Below are positions 43,571 through 51,616 of a stretch of DNA of 64,000 nt, piece by piece. Positions within the stretch are counted from its first letter, which is position 1. Each line of letters begins with the position of its first letter. This DNA comes from Enterovibrio qingdaonensis (GTDB lineage Bacteria; Pseudomonadota; Gammaproteobacteria; Enterobacterales; Vibrionaceae): contig NZ_JAJUBB010000015.1 of the NCBI RefSeq assembly GCF_028683135.1, positions 54,762 through 118,761 of the forward strand. Direction: 5' to 3'. A program made the translations under genes and the position numbers. Below the pieces are notes generated by a model that made no database searches, was not told the origin of the DNA, and worked only from the letters and a program-made list of their open reading frames with translations.

Positions 43571-44266
43571 TTAACTCGCTGCTTCTAAGATACGGCCAGT
43601 GAAACTGTCGTTCTCAACGATGTACGCGGCACCATCAATCATGTCGTAATTGATAGCGGAGTGATAATGCACCATACCATTGTCATAGTGGCGCATTCGC
43701 GGAAGAACGCCGCCAACGCGAATATTGGCGTGTTCGAGTTCTTGTGCCCAGCTTTGTGTAAGGCCACGGATTACAGCATTTGAGCTGTCTAAGTTTAGGC
43801 TTGCTTCATTGGCTGCACCTAAACCCGGTATATTGACGATAACCCCTTTGCGGCCGCAGTCGAGCATATTGATTGCAGCACCACGACCGAATAGATATAG
43901 GTTTGAGGCTACATCGGCAATGGTTTGATCGGCAATAGTTTGGTCGACAACGGTGTTACTTGCGAGCAGACTAGGCACACCACCGCCTCCTGCTTGCCAG
44001 TAATTAATCAAAACATCCACAGCTCCCATCTCACGGTTTACTTCCGTAAACAAATGGGAAATGTTTTCGACACTGCGATTTGCTAGATAAAACGAATAGC
44101 AGATCCCCCCCACCTTTAGGCAGTTTTCATATGTTGTTTGCAGGTTACTGCTGTCCGTATCTACGAGTGCAACGCGGGCGTTGAGTCTACAAAAGTGTTC
44201 AGCCATAGCTCTTCCGGTTGGTGTGCCGGCGGCTGTAATCACGATGACAGATTTAGCTATGTCCAT
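43571..44266 (-). CDS. degenerate short-chain dehydrogenase/reductase-like protein
   Basis: 231 residues. The Rossmann start VIVITAAGTPTGRAMAEHF and the late block AVIRGLTQSWAQELEHANIRVGGVLP place it in the classical SDR family. The catalytic Tyr-x3-Lys is replaced in NLDSSNAVI (no Tyr, Asn for Lys), and the catalytic Ser region reads NIPGLGAAN. Dehydrogenase activity is therefore unlikely. The glycine motif is TAAGTPTG rather than the canonical TGxxxGxG. It is convergent to adhE, with its own upstream region. Confidence 0.8.
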   Translation of the reverse strand: MDIAKSVIVITAAGTPTGRAMAEHFCRLNARVALVDTDSSNLQTTYENCLKVGGICYSFYLANRSVENISHLFTEVNREMGAVDVLINYWQAGGGGVPSLLASNTVVDQTIADQTIADVASNLYLFGRGAAINMLDCGRKGVIVNIPGLGAANEASLNLDSSNAVIRGLTQSWAQELEHANIRVGGVLPRMRHYDNGMVHYHSAINYDMIDGAAYIVENDSFTGRILEAAS

Positions 44267-44532
44267 TGTCTGACCTTTTCTTATAATTTCGTTCTATCTC
44301 AACTTGCACCCAGAAAGTTAACAACTTATACCCAGCTTTTTCAAAGGTGGATAACAATCTTGGACCAAGATTTGTGAATGTGGTGTGAAATTGTTCAAAA
44401 AAGGTTGTGCAAACTGTGTGCAAAATTAATTTATTAGTTAGTGATCACAGATTGGTTTTTTGAGGTGGAAGAAGTTGAATTGGTAAATTAGCTATGTTAT
44501 TGGAATGAAATTAATCTAGCAAATACAATGTC

Positions 44533-45042
44533 TTATGCAGTAGCGTTAAGCTCTTGAAACCGCTTAGAGAGAACCAGTTGGTTATACAGATTTACCGGAT
44601 TATATGCGGTTAGGTTGGGTTTTTCTTCGGCGAGCTGTCTTCTCTGGTGACCAGACAAATTATGGTAAACATCTTCGCCTAAATCGTGGGTTCCGTGGGC
44701 AGGGAAATGCAAAGCACTTGGAGACACGCAGTGGTTCAGGCGCGTACTGGTTATGCTTGATGTGTGGAATAATTCAGCCTGCGTACCGCACAGTTCGTAG
44801 TCCACATCTTCCGCAATCAGTCGGTTTGGTTCTGGCAGTTCTAGGATTTCTCGTAGCTCTGCGTCTGTCGCCTTTTCTGGATAGGCTGGGGTGAGTGGTG
44901 TCGATTCTGTCGCATCACCTGAAAGAAGGGCCAACATGAGAGCAAAATCTGAGCGACGACCTTGCGTCACGGCGTGGCTAAGGTGATTCCCTAGCTGTAC
45001 ATCCGTAATTAGCTTAGCTTTGTCGAGCGCGTGAACTTGCAT
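44533..45042 (-). CDS. conserved-looking hypothetical protein
   Basis: 169 residues, soluble, no signal or membrane segment. It starts MQVHALDKAKLITDVQLGNHLSHAVTQGRR and contains many acidic residues. I do not recognise the family. The length, full-length open frame and base composition like the neighbours support a real gene. It lies on the minus strand between metY and the degenerate SDR gene. Confidence 0.65.
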   Translation of the reverse strand: MQVHALDKAKLITDVQLGNHLSHAVTQGRRSDFALMLALLSGDATESTPLTPAYPEKATDAELREILELPEPNRLIAEDVDYELCGTQAELFHTSSITSTRLNHCVSPSALHFPAHGTHDLGEDVYHNLSGHQRRQLAEEKPNLTAYNPVNLYNQLVLSKRFQELNATA

Positions 45043-45152
45043 AATTCTCAGTCAGTATCTTCGTTACCCTTTGTTTATCGGCAATACAGGGCTGAGCTTT
45101 AGCAAAATTGTGCGGTTTTTCTTTGGCTTAAAACCTAAAACGGCCTATGAAC

Positions 45153-45179
45153 AAAAAAGCCCGCTGGAATGCGGGCTTT
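45153..45179 (-). terminator. metY terminator
   Basis: Stem GCCCGC/GCGGGC with a six-base loop; the A run 45153-45158 is a T run on the minus strand, 30 bases after the metY stop. Confidence 0.88.
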
Positions 45180-45208
45180 GTCGTGCTTATTGCTTGAACC
45201 TTGGTGGT

Positions 45209-46477
45209 TTAAGCGTTCAGTGCCTGTTCAAGGTCGGCAATGATGTCTTCAATGTGCTCAATACCGACAGACAAGCGGATCATCTCTGGAGACACGCCCG
45301 CTTGTGCTTGTTCTTCGACGCTCAATTGACGGTGAGTGGTGGAAGCAGGGTGACAAGCTAGTGATTTCGCATCGCCAATGTTTACCAAGCGTTTGAACAG
45401 GCCTAGCGCATCGTAGAAACGCACGCCTGCGTCATAGCCGTCTTTCAAACCGAAAGAAAGGATTGCTGATGGGTTACCTTTCATGTACTTCTGTGCCAGT
45501 GCATAGTGTTCAGACTCTGGCAGCCCTGCATAACTTACCCAGCTAACTTTCTCATGCCCTTGTAGGTACTCGGCGACTTTCTTAGCGTTTTCGACATGAC
45601 GTTCCATGCGAAGAGACAGTGTTTCCAGACCCTGCATCAGCATAAACGCGTTCATTGGCGATAGGGCTGAACCCGTGTTTCGTAGCGGAACAGTACGCGC
45701 ACGTCCGATAAACGCCGCTTCACCAAACGCCTCAGTGTAAACAACACCGTGGTATGAAGGCTCGGGTTGGTTTAACACTGGGAAACGGTCTTTGTGCTGT
45801 GCCCATGGGAATTTGCCTGAGTCGACAATCACACCGCCTAAGGTAGTGCCATGACCCCCAATGTATTTAGTCAGTGAGTGAACGACGATGTCGGCACCAA
45901 ACTCAATCGGTTTACAAAGTACAGGTGTTGCAACGGTATTATCCACAATGACTGGAACACCTTGCGCATGCGCTAACTCTGACACCTTTTCAATATCAAT
46001 AATGTTACCGGCAGGGTTACCGATACTTTCGCAATATACCGCTTTGGTGTTTTCATCAATCAGTGCCGCAAGAGATTCTGGCTTGTCGTCTTTCGCGAAT
46101 TTCACATCTATACCCAGTTTCGGCAGCATGTGCGCAAATAACGTATAAGTACCACCATAAAGTTGCGGCGTAGAAACGATGTTATCGCCTGCTTCAGCAA
46201 GCGTTAGGATGGCATAGTGGATAGCCGCACTGCCTGCACTAACAACCAAAGACGCGATACCGCCTTCCAACGCAGCCATGCGCTGTTCTAGTACGTCATT
46301 AGTAGGGTTCATAATGCGGGTGTAAATGTTGCCTGGCACTTCAAGGTTGAACAGGTCTGCACCGTGTTGTGCGCTGTCGAATTCGTAGGCAACGGTTTGA
46401 TAAATTGGTGTAGCAACAGACTTGGTCGTTGGGTCTGTCTGGTAACCCGCGTGAATAGCTAATGTTTCGTCTTTCAT
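45209..46477 (-). CDS. metY: O-acetylhomoserine (thiol)-lyase
   Basis: 422 residues from ATG 46477, which follows AAGGA by six bases; the longer open frame upstream is not homologous. Cys/Met metabolism PLP fold: YTRIMNPTNDVLEQRMAALEGG, and PLP lysine in VVHSLTKYIGGHGTTLGG. The length and start MKDETLAIHAGYQTDPTTKS match MetY, which makes homocysteine (or cysteine) from O-acetyl-homoserine/serine and sulfide. Confidence 0.94.
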   Translation of the reverse strand: MKDETLAIHAGYQTDPTTKSVATPIYQTVAYEFDSAQHGADLFNLEVPGNIYTRIMNPTNDVLEQRMAALEGGIASLVVSAGSAAIHYAILTLAEAGDNIVSTPQLYGGTYTLFAHMLPKLGIDVKFAKDDKPESLAALIDENTKAVYCESIGNPAGNIIDIEKVSELAHAQGVPVIVDNTVATPVLCKPIEFGADIVVHSLTKYIGGHGTTLGGVIVDSGKFPWAQHKDRFPVLNQPEPSYHGVVYTEAFGEAAFIGRARTVPLRNTGSALSPMNAFMLMQGLETLSLRMERHVENAKKVAEYLQGHEKVSWVSYAGLPESEHYALAQKYMKGNPSAILSFGLKDGYDAGVRFYDALGLFKRLVNIGDAKSLACHPASTTHRQLSVEEQAQAGVSPEMIRLSVGIEHIEDIIADLEQALNA

Positions 46478-46659
46478 TGTTCTTCCTTGAATGTTGTGAA
46501 ACAGCAATTGATCACTATGGCACAAACCAACGAGGTGTAAATTGTCGGGGCTCAAGAATCTTTGAAGAGAGACAAGATGAAAGGGAGTGATAAAAAATAC
46601 AGGGGAAGCGGCGTGGAGTATAAGCGCGCCCAATGTGATGAACGCGCAAAATTGTTCGT

Positions 46660-47331
46660 TTATCTCATGCGAATCTTTGCTCGCCACATATAGACGCGAT
46701 AAACAATTGCTAGTGAAATACAAACGCCTGCTGGCACGGCAAAGCTATATGCACCCAACATAGGGAACAAAATACCGCTCAGTACACCACCCAGCACAAA
46801 GCCTGCGACGATAACGAGAAACAGCACGAGCTTACGTTTATTCAATGGCTGCCCGCGTAGCAATGCGCCAAACATCAAGCCCAGATCGGTAATGATGCCG
46901 GTAATATGCGTTGTTCGGACAATCGCACCGCTATAGCTGGTCACAAGTGCGTTTTGTAAACCACAAGCGGCAGAAGCGAGGTACAAGCCATAAATAGCGT
47001 TATGAGAAAGGGGATAAACGGCACCTAGCAACAACATCGCTTCGATAACCAACAGCAAATCATAACGACGGCCAAGGGACAGCGTCCCGTCTTTCAATAC
47101 CAAGCCAGAGAGTGTGGCTCCACCGAAAAATCCCGCCACAATCAGTAATAAATGGACCAGCTTAACAGGGTGGTCATTAATGAAATCCGTTCCAATCAGT
47201 GTTGCCGTCCCAGACAAATGCGATATGGCCTGATGCTCGAAACCAAGCAGACCAATGCCATTTATGCACCCAGCAGTAAGAGCGAGGATAAAAGCACCGT
47301 ATTCGACCCATTTGGGCAGTTTGGAAATCAC
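46660..47331 (-). CDS. YoaK/DUF1275 family membrane protein
   Basis: 223 residues with six predicted membrane segments. The opening ALTAGCINGIGLLGFEHQAISHLSGTATLIG and the block ACGLQNALVTSYSGAIVRTTHITG are typical of DUF1275 proteins. No function is established. It is separated from metY by 182 bases and seems monocistronic. Confidence 0.88.
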   Translation of the reverse strand: MISKLPKWVEYGAFILALTAGCINGIGLLGFEHQAISHLSGTATLIGTDFINDHPVKLVHLLLIVAGFFGGATLSGLVLKDGTLSLGRRYDLLLVIEAMLLLGAVYPLSHNAIYGLYLASAACGLQNALVTSYSGAIVRTTHITGIITDLGLMFGALLRGQPLNKRKLVLFLVIVAGFVLGGVLSGILFPMLGAYSFAVPAGVCISLAIVYRVYMWRAKIRMR

Positions 47332-47519
47332 GCGTTAACCTTCGAAAAAAGAAGAGAACAAGAGAGCTTTCCGTATTATCACGGAAAAGGGCGGGAATTC
47401 TACACCAAATACAGGTAAAACGCGTGGGTTAGATCAAGCAATCATTGCTTTCAATCCACTGATTTCGCCGACTGTTTAAACCGCGAGATTTAAACCCACG
47501 CCACAGATAGTGTGTAGCT

Positions 47520-47804
47520 TTAGTTCAGGGGATTCACCGTGATATCGCCATGAATTTTGCATTGGCAAGCGAGACGACGATTTTCACCATCCATATCGAG
47601 GTCGCTCAAAAGGTCCTGCTCTTCTTCGGTGCGTTGGTTGAGGTTATTCATTCCTGTGACAACATCAATCAAGCAGGTACCACAAGCCGCCGAACGACAG
47701 CCGAAGGGGACTTCGCTTTTACCTGTGTCTTCAAGATCGATCAATGAACTGCCAGTAGTAAGCTCGACAGCGTTGCCTGTTCTACTGAATGTTACTTTCG
47801 GCAT
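47520..47804 (-). CDS. [2Fe-2S] ferredoxin
   Basis: 94 residues, plant-type ferredoxin fold. Cluster cysteines are arranged C-x4-C-x2-C in GCRSAACGTCLI and a fourth in ACQCKIHG. It acts as a cytoplasmic electron carrier; its partner is unknown because no reductase gene is adjacent. The start is followed by the usual beta-grasp pattern PKVTFSRTGNAVELTTGSSL. Confidence 0.92.
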   Translation of the reverse strand: MPKVTFSRTGNAVELTTGSSLIDLEDTGKSEVPFGCRSAACGTCLIDVVTGMNNLNQRTEEEQDLLSDLDMDGENRRLACQCKIHGDITVNPLN

Positions 47805-47932
47805 GACGATTGCTCCTTCGCATCACGTTCTTATAGATAAAGAATAGCGGGGAAGGGAGTATCATGCTGTTGATATTGAGGGAAAATAGATGTTGATGGC
47901 AGAAATGTGTTTTGGTCGAAGCTATTGATTGA

Positions 47933-48163
47933 TCGTTTTATACCTTCAACCATGCCAATGTAGTAGCTCTCGATTTCTACGTATTCGATACAAAAGTGCC
48001 TACAACTTCATCAGACAAAGCTGAAACTTGGCGAGATATTTATTACGTTGCGTATCTCGATGTGTACGTCGGTGGCTACGATAGACAGTTGGATAAGCAC
48101 TACAAGCACCGCCGCGACTGCATAGAAAAGTGCTTACTGCAATTGGAAAAGATTTTGTATTGA
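47933..48163 (+). pseudogene. coding-like remnant
   Basis: An open frame of 76 codons between an in-frame TGA and the stop, lacking an ATG; a GTG at 47996 would give 55 residues. The peptide has well-mixed residues (DKAETWRDIYYVAYLDVYVG, CIEKCLLQLEKILY) unlike random translation. A short frame beginning ATG 47890 runs into it out of phase, which suggests a decayed gene with a frameshift. Family not recognised. Confidence 0.4.
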
Positions 48164-48195
48164 TCTTTGTGCGTACACCAGTATGAGTTTCTTAG

Positions 48196-48217
48196 GGTGT
48201 TTGTCCCTGTTAGTTCT
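48196..48217. repeat. recurrent island motif, copy a
   Basis: GGTGTTTGTCCCTGTTAGTTCT, ending six bases past the stop codon of the gene at 48223 (minus strand). GTTAG and CTAAC (48209-48227 area) also form a small inverted repeat. Confidence 0.55.
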
Positions 48218-48222
48218 TTTCG

Positions 48223-48510
48223 CTAACTAATCGTTTCGTTTTTCAATCTTAAATAGATTAGAACTGACGCAATTATTGGGAATAATAGTGCGATCATAAA
48301 TAGCATAAATCTATCTTTGATATTGTTTTTTGTTGCTAATATGTAAAATGGCAATATCCACAATAAGAACAAGTTACCAATTAGAAGCACACCATGTATT
48401 ATATAAACATATCTATACTCATTCACATTAGGTGAAAGCAATTCAATTAAAACAAATAAGAATAACAAGGCAAAAAATGAGTTCAGTAGTATGTAAAGTG
48501 AGTTTTTCAA
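48223..48510 (-). CDS. small membrane protein
   Basis: 95 residues with three hydrophobic segments (about 5-25, 33-55 and 68-88). The only start in the frame is TTG 48510, because an in-frame TAA lies just upstream and no ATG precedes the first helix. It follows the gene at 48523 by 12 bases, so coupling is likely. No family is recognised. AT-rich. Confidence 0.5.
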   Translation of the reverse strand: MKNSLYILLNSFFALLFLFVLIELLSPNVNEYRYVYIIHGVLLIGNLFLLWILPFYILATKNNIKDRFMLFMIALLFPIIASVLIYLRLKNETIS

Positions 48511-48522
48511 GGTTTTACCAAT

Positions 48523-48804
48523 TTAAGTTTGTGACTTCTTATGTATAACTTCGAATTTCAAGAGTTCAGAGTTGTTGTCAATTATAAATTTTACGCCAAT
48601 AATAAGTGAGAATGAAACAAGAAATATTAGTAGGTTATTCAGTCTGAATTGGAATTTTATAATACCAAGGACGAAGTACACCAAATTAATTAGTGCGTAT
48701 ATGAATAATACCATTGCAATTAGTACTAGGAAAAAACCTACGAATTCCACTATCTCACCTATTAAATATAAGCCAACATGCCCGGTAACCACATTCGTCT
48801 TCAT
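48523..48804 (-). CDS. small membrane protein
   Basis: 93 residues from ATG 48804; two to three hydrophobic segments (IVEFVGFFLVLIAMVLFIYALINLVYFVL and LLIFLVSFSLIIGV), the C-terminus charged (KFEVIHKKSQT). No family recognised. The ribosome site is weak. Confidence 0.55.
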   Translation of the reverse strand: MKTNVVTGHVGLYLIGEIVEFVGFFLVLIAMVLFIYALINLVYFVLGIIKFQFRLNNLLIFLVSFSLIIGVKFIIDNNSELLKFEVIHKKSQT

Positions 48805-48995
48805 AGTTATTGGCTTTCACGCCATCTTTTTAAATCTTCACCGAGTGTAATGACGGACTTGTTTGTTTTAAAAATGAGGGCAGGCACTTTAAAAAACCTA
48901 GGAGCAGCAATATTTGCTATGAAGCAGTACGAATTCTGATCGCAAACCTTCGTTGAATGCTGTTCAGTTTAATATTGTTTTACGCTAGGGGATTA

Positions 48996-49499
48996 CTATT
49001 GGATTTCTCTTGGGGTGTCTGTTCCAGTGGTTTTGCTACTTAACGTTCGAATGATTTCGTCTTTTTGGGCTTTGCTTACTCCATATATGCCACTTCCAAA
49101 GTGGCTCATATCTTCAAGGGTTCCTAAAGAACTTATAATTGAGTCATTAAAAATTATATCAAATGACATAAATCTTCTAGTTACCTTGAATTTCCTGTTT
49201 TGAATGGATTCCACTCTTACTTTTGAAAGGCTGTAAACATATTTAATATGGTCATTTTCTATTAAGTAGTATCCGCCATGGCGCATAAATTTTGACCTTA
49301 TGTATCCTCGCCAAAACATCCCTAACAGCAACGAAATAGATAATATAAGCCCTAAAAAAGGTGATATATCGTCTGTTGTTTTAATGGCATACAAGCAAAA
49401 CAAAGAAAATAAAAACAGGAACGGAATTCCAATTGCTATTCGCAAAATTTCCATGCCAGTAAGATACAAGTATCTATTCCGCTTGGGTTCTATTTTCAT
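48996..49499 (-). CDS. membrane protein of the island, paralogue A
   Basis: 167 residues from ATG 49499. Two membrane segments (about 17-43 and 50-66), then a cytoplasmic beta-rich domain. The end MSHFGSGIYGVSKAQKDEIIRTL corresponds to LRYIGSGIYNLSKEDCDLVKKHF in the protein at 49621, and MSFDIIF to WSYDVMF, so the two are paralogues. The layout (two helices, then a beta-domain) resembles YcxB- or PH-like membrane proteins; this is a guess. The last codons run into a sequence related to the island motif. Confidence 0.6.
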   Translation of the reverse strand: MKIEPKRNRYLYLTGMEILRIAIGIPFLFLFSLFCLYAIKTTDDISPFLGLILSISLLLGMFWRGYIRSKFMRHGGYYLIENDHIKYVYSLSKVRVESIQNRKFKVTRRFMSFDIIFNDSIISSLGTLEDMSHFGSGIYGVSKAQKDEIIRTLSSKTTGTDTPREIQ

Positions 49500-49594
49500 T
49501 TAAAATCCATAGGGAGATGAGGGCGGTCACTTTATTGATGAATAAATCTATATAGTATAGAGTTGCCGATAGATGAGTTATGGGATTTCTGTTA

Positions 49595-49617
49595 GGCTGT
49601 ATGTCCCTGTCAGTTCT
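49595..49617. repeat. recurrent island motif, copy b
   Basis: Contains TGTCCCTGTCAGTTCT, adjoining the stop of the gene at 49621. Confidence 0.55.
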
Positions 49618-49620
49618 ACT

Positions 49621-50085
49621 TCAGTGTGTAAAATGTTTCTTGACTAAGTCACAGTCTTCTTTACTTAAATTATATATTCCACTGCCAATGTATCGCAAAT
49701 CACCAAAATGTCCTATACCATCTAAAAAATTGTTTTTATGAAACATAACATCATAGCTCCACATTCTTTTTTTAATTATTAGTGTTCTTCCATATACATT
49801 GAGAGTGAATGTTGAACTATTTGGCTTTTTATACGCTATTCTCTCTTTCGTTATGATGTACTTTCTATTATTTCTTATGAATCTTGCTCTAAGATACGGT
49901 CGATTTAATATCATGGGTATTGCTATTAAAGGTATTATAACGCCCATTATCGATGAACCATAACTCCAGAGAAAAGACATGAAAACACTGATTGGGATTA
50001 CAAATATTGCTTCGACTAGCTCTTTTCGATCAAAATAAAAAATACCACTTTTAAGGGGGGGGACCTCTAATTCATTAGAACTCAT
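49621..50085 (-). CDS. membrane protein of the island, paralogue B, with C8 tract
   Basis: 154 residues from ATG 50085, with AGGA and a seven-base spacer. Two membrane segments (about 26-42 and 45-60) and a C-terminal beta-rich domain related to the protein at 48996. Codons 8-11 contain a run of eight C (plus strand G8 at 50055-50062), a possible slippage site that would switch the frame off. No function known. Confidence 0.6.
   Translation of the reverse strand: MSSNELEVPPLKSGIFYFDRKELVEAIFVIPISVFMSFLWSYGSSIMGVIIPLIAIPMILNRPYLRARFIRNNRKYIITKERIAYKKPNSSTFTLNVYGRTLIIKKRMWSYDVMFHKNNFLDGIGHFGDLRYIGSGIYNLSKEDCDLVKKHFTH
50055..50062. repeat. G8/C8 homopolymer in coding sequence
   Basis: Eight identical bases near the 5' end of a membrane-protein gene in an otherwise AT-rich region. 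Confidence 0.9.
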
Positions 50086-50149
50086 AAATAATATCCTGTT
50101 CGTGAAAACCCTTAGAGTAACTCATAGTAAATTTTGAAATACGGCCAAT

Positions 50150-50171
50150 AGTGTCTGTCCCGTTAACTTTC
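50150..50171. repeat. recurrent island motif, copy c
   Basis: GTGTCTGTCCCGTTAACTTTC, immediately downstream of the stop of the gene at 50178. Confidence 0.55.
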
Positions 50172-50177
50172 CAATTG

Positions 50178-50513
50178 CTATTTCTTATGTTTAGTTCGTC
50201 TCAAGTGAAAAGATAGAGCTATGACATACACAATGTGAGGGACTATGAATGCGGTAAATTCGTGTCCAGTCATTCCTATAATCCATACGAAAACAAATGA
50301 TGTATATAGCCATCCTCTATATGTATTACAAGAGTCAATCATCATTGAAATGGTTACTATAAAACAAGGGACTAATGATGCAAAAATCAACACTCCGACA
50401 GTGTCAGTATATGTTTTATTTTTCAGATCAAAAAACACATACCCCAACAAATACCATATAACGGCCAGCCAAACTATCAGCTCGTATCTGTTTGCGAATA
50501 CTTTACTTTTCAT
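50178..50513 (-). CDS. small membrane protein
   Basis: 111 residues from ATG 50513 (a TTG at 50522 would add three). Four hydrophobic segments and a basic end HLRRTKHKK. It is AT-rich like its neighbours. No family recognised. Confidence 0.55.
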   Translation of the reverse strand: MKSKVFANRYELIVWLAVIWYLLGYVFFDLKNKTYTDTVGVLIFASLVPCFIVTISMMIDSCNTYRGWLYTSFVFVWIIGMTGHEFTAFIVPHIVYVIALSFHLRRTKHKK

Positions 50514-50544
50514 AAACTTCAATCACCACTTCAAGTCAAATCTC

Positions 50545-50566
50545 AGAAACTGTCCCCGTTAGTTAG
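50545..50566. repeat. recurrent island motif, copy d
   Basis: Contains ACTGTCCCCGTTAGTTAG, between the genes at 50178 and 50640, about 75 bases downstream of the latter's stop. Confidence 0.55.
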
Positions 50567-50639
50567 ACAAAATCATAGTGTTCATCAATATTCAATTTCC
50601 CGACGCTGTGATTTAGTATGTTCAATGTTTAATGTCCGT

Positions 50640-51137
50640 TTACTTAGGTGTGAATTTTACATAAAAAACACTCCCGGAGAGTTTATAGTATGGATAGTAA
50701 ACCCAATACATATTGGCATCTCTAGAGTCTGCTCTAAATATCAGATTTAGAACAAGGTTTTTCCCAGTTACTTGCACTTCAAATTTTTTAGTGGGATGGC
50801 TTCCGCTTAGTTTGGAATTAATTATATCTATTGTTTTACCTTGTATGTTAAATGGAGTTTCTGAGTTTAATATCATGATTTCAAAGTCATGTGATCGCGA
50901 GATGTTTGAAAAAATTGCCTCTACTTTTCCATCCATAATTTTTTTTGTTGCTATTAGAGTGAATGGAATTAAAAGTATAAATGCAAAGGGTGGTATTAAC
51001 GTTGTTATTCTAGACTTTCTTTTTCTGTTTGAAATCACTTTGCATAGAGTGGTCAAAAAAAGAACAGATAGGGTGGCTAATGCCGCAATGATTGCGATAA
51101 TAATAAATGGGTATATGTATTCATACATTGTTAGCAT
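50640..51137 (-). CDS. membrane-anchored protein of unknown function
   Basis: 165 residues from ATG 51137 (or 51128). Two membrane segments (about 8-30 and 44-63) separated by a basic loop, then a soluble, probably periplasmic beta-rich domain of about 100 residues (FEIMILNSETPFNIQGKTID, VQVTGKNLVLNLIFRAD). No family recognised. Confidence 0.55.
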   Translation of the reverse strand: MLTMYEYIYPFIIIAIIAALATLSVLFLTTLCKVISNRKRKSRITTLIPPFAFILLIPFTLIATKKIMDGKVEAIFSNISRSHDFEIMILNSETPFNIQGKTIDIINSKLSGSHPTKKFEVQVTGKNLVLNLIFRADSRDANMYWVYYPYYKLSGSVFYVKFTPK

Positions 51138-51230
51138 AAAGTATGTCTAGGGTTTGTTTGATTTCATATGTTGAAAACCAATTTTCACCTTGCGTCTTCA
51201 TCAATGGTTATTCCGTAGTCGCTAAAATTA

Positions 51231-51616
51231 TTACAATGTCATCCACCCGATCATATTGATAATTAGAACGGCGATGGAGGCGACTTTATCCTTGTTGTAG
51301 ACAAGTAGCCTAAATACTAATATTGAGTTGAGGGCTATGATGATGAGCTCAAATGTCATGTCTGTTGTTGTGTTGGAATTAGATAGTTGACTTTTTAATT
51401 CATGCTTTGACAATTCCTGAAGCGTTTCAATCTCTTTATTTGTTAAGTAACCTTTTTCATTGTATTCAGTGTGGAGTTGGTAATATGAAGAGTTTTCATC
51501 ATGGACTTCAATTGTGGTGTGATTTTTAACGTGCAAAGCAAAAAATCCAAATATGGAAAGCGAAATTAAAAATATGTAATTAGTTTGGCTCTGTTTTTCT
51601 TAATCATTTTTTCCAT
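51231..51616 (-). pseudogene. small membrane protein gene with an apparent frameshift
   Basis: The main frame (51231 to about 51590) encodes a C-terminal part with helix TFELIIIALNSILVFRLLVY and an N-terminal hydrophobic stretch NYIFLISLSIFGFFALHV, but it has no ATG; TTG 51536 would delete that helix. A second frame starting ATG 51616 (MEKMIKKNRAKLITYF, then TAA) supplies exactly the missing basic N-terminus. A one-base shift near the T run at about 51575-51580 would join them. It may be a real mutation, a sequencing error or a regulated shift. Confidence 0.5.

Larger units (their letters stand above)
47805..48222. other. left boundary of the AT-rich island
   Basis: 418 bases with the ferredoxin promoter on the left, a probable gene remnant at 47933-48163, and a recurrent motif at 48196-48217. 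Confidence 0.5.

Noticed and set aside
45209..46723. Longer start for metY (504 residues)
   Set aside because: The first 82 codons are not related to the family and ATG 46477 has a good ribosome site.
48223..51616. Integron cassette array explanation for the island
   Set aside because: No long attC-like sites with the expected core and two-arm symmetry between genes; the shared motif is about 20 bases and does not resemble Vibrio cholerae repeats as I know them.
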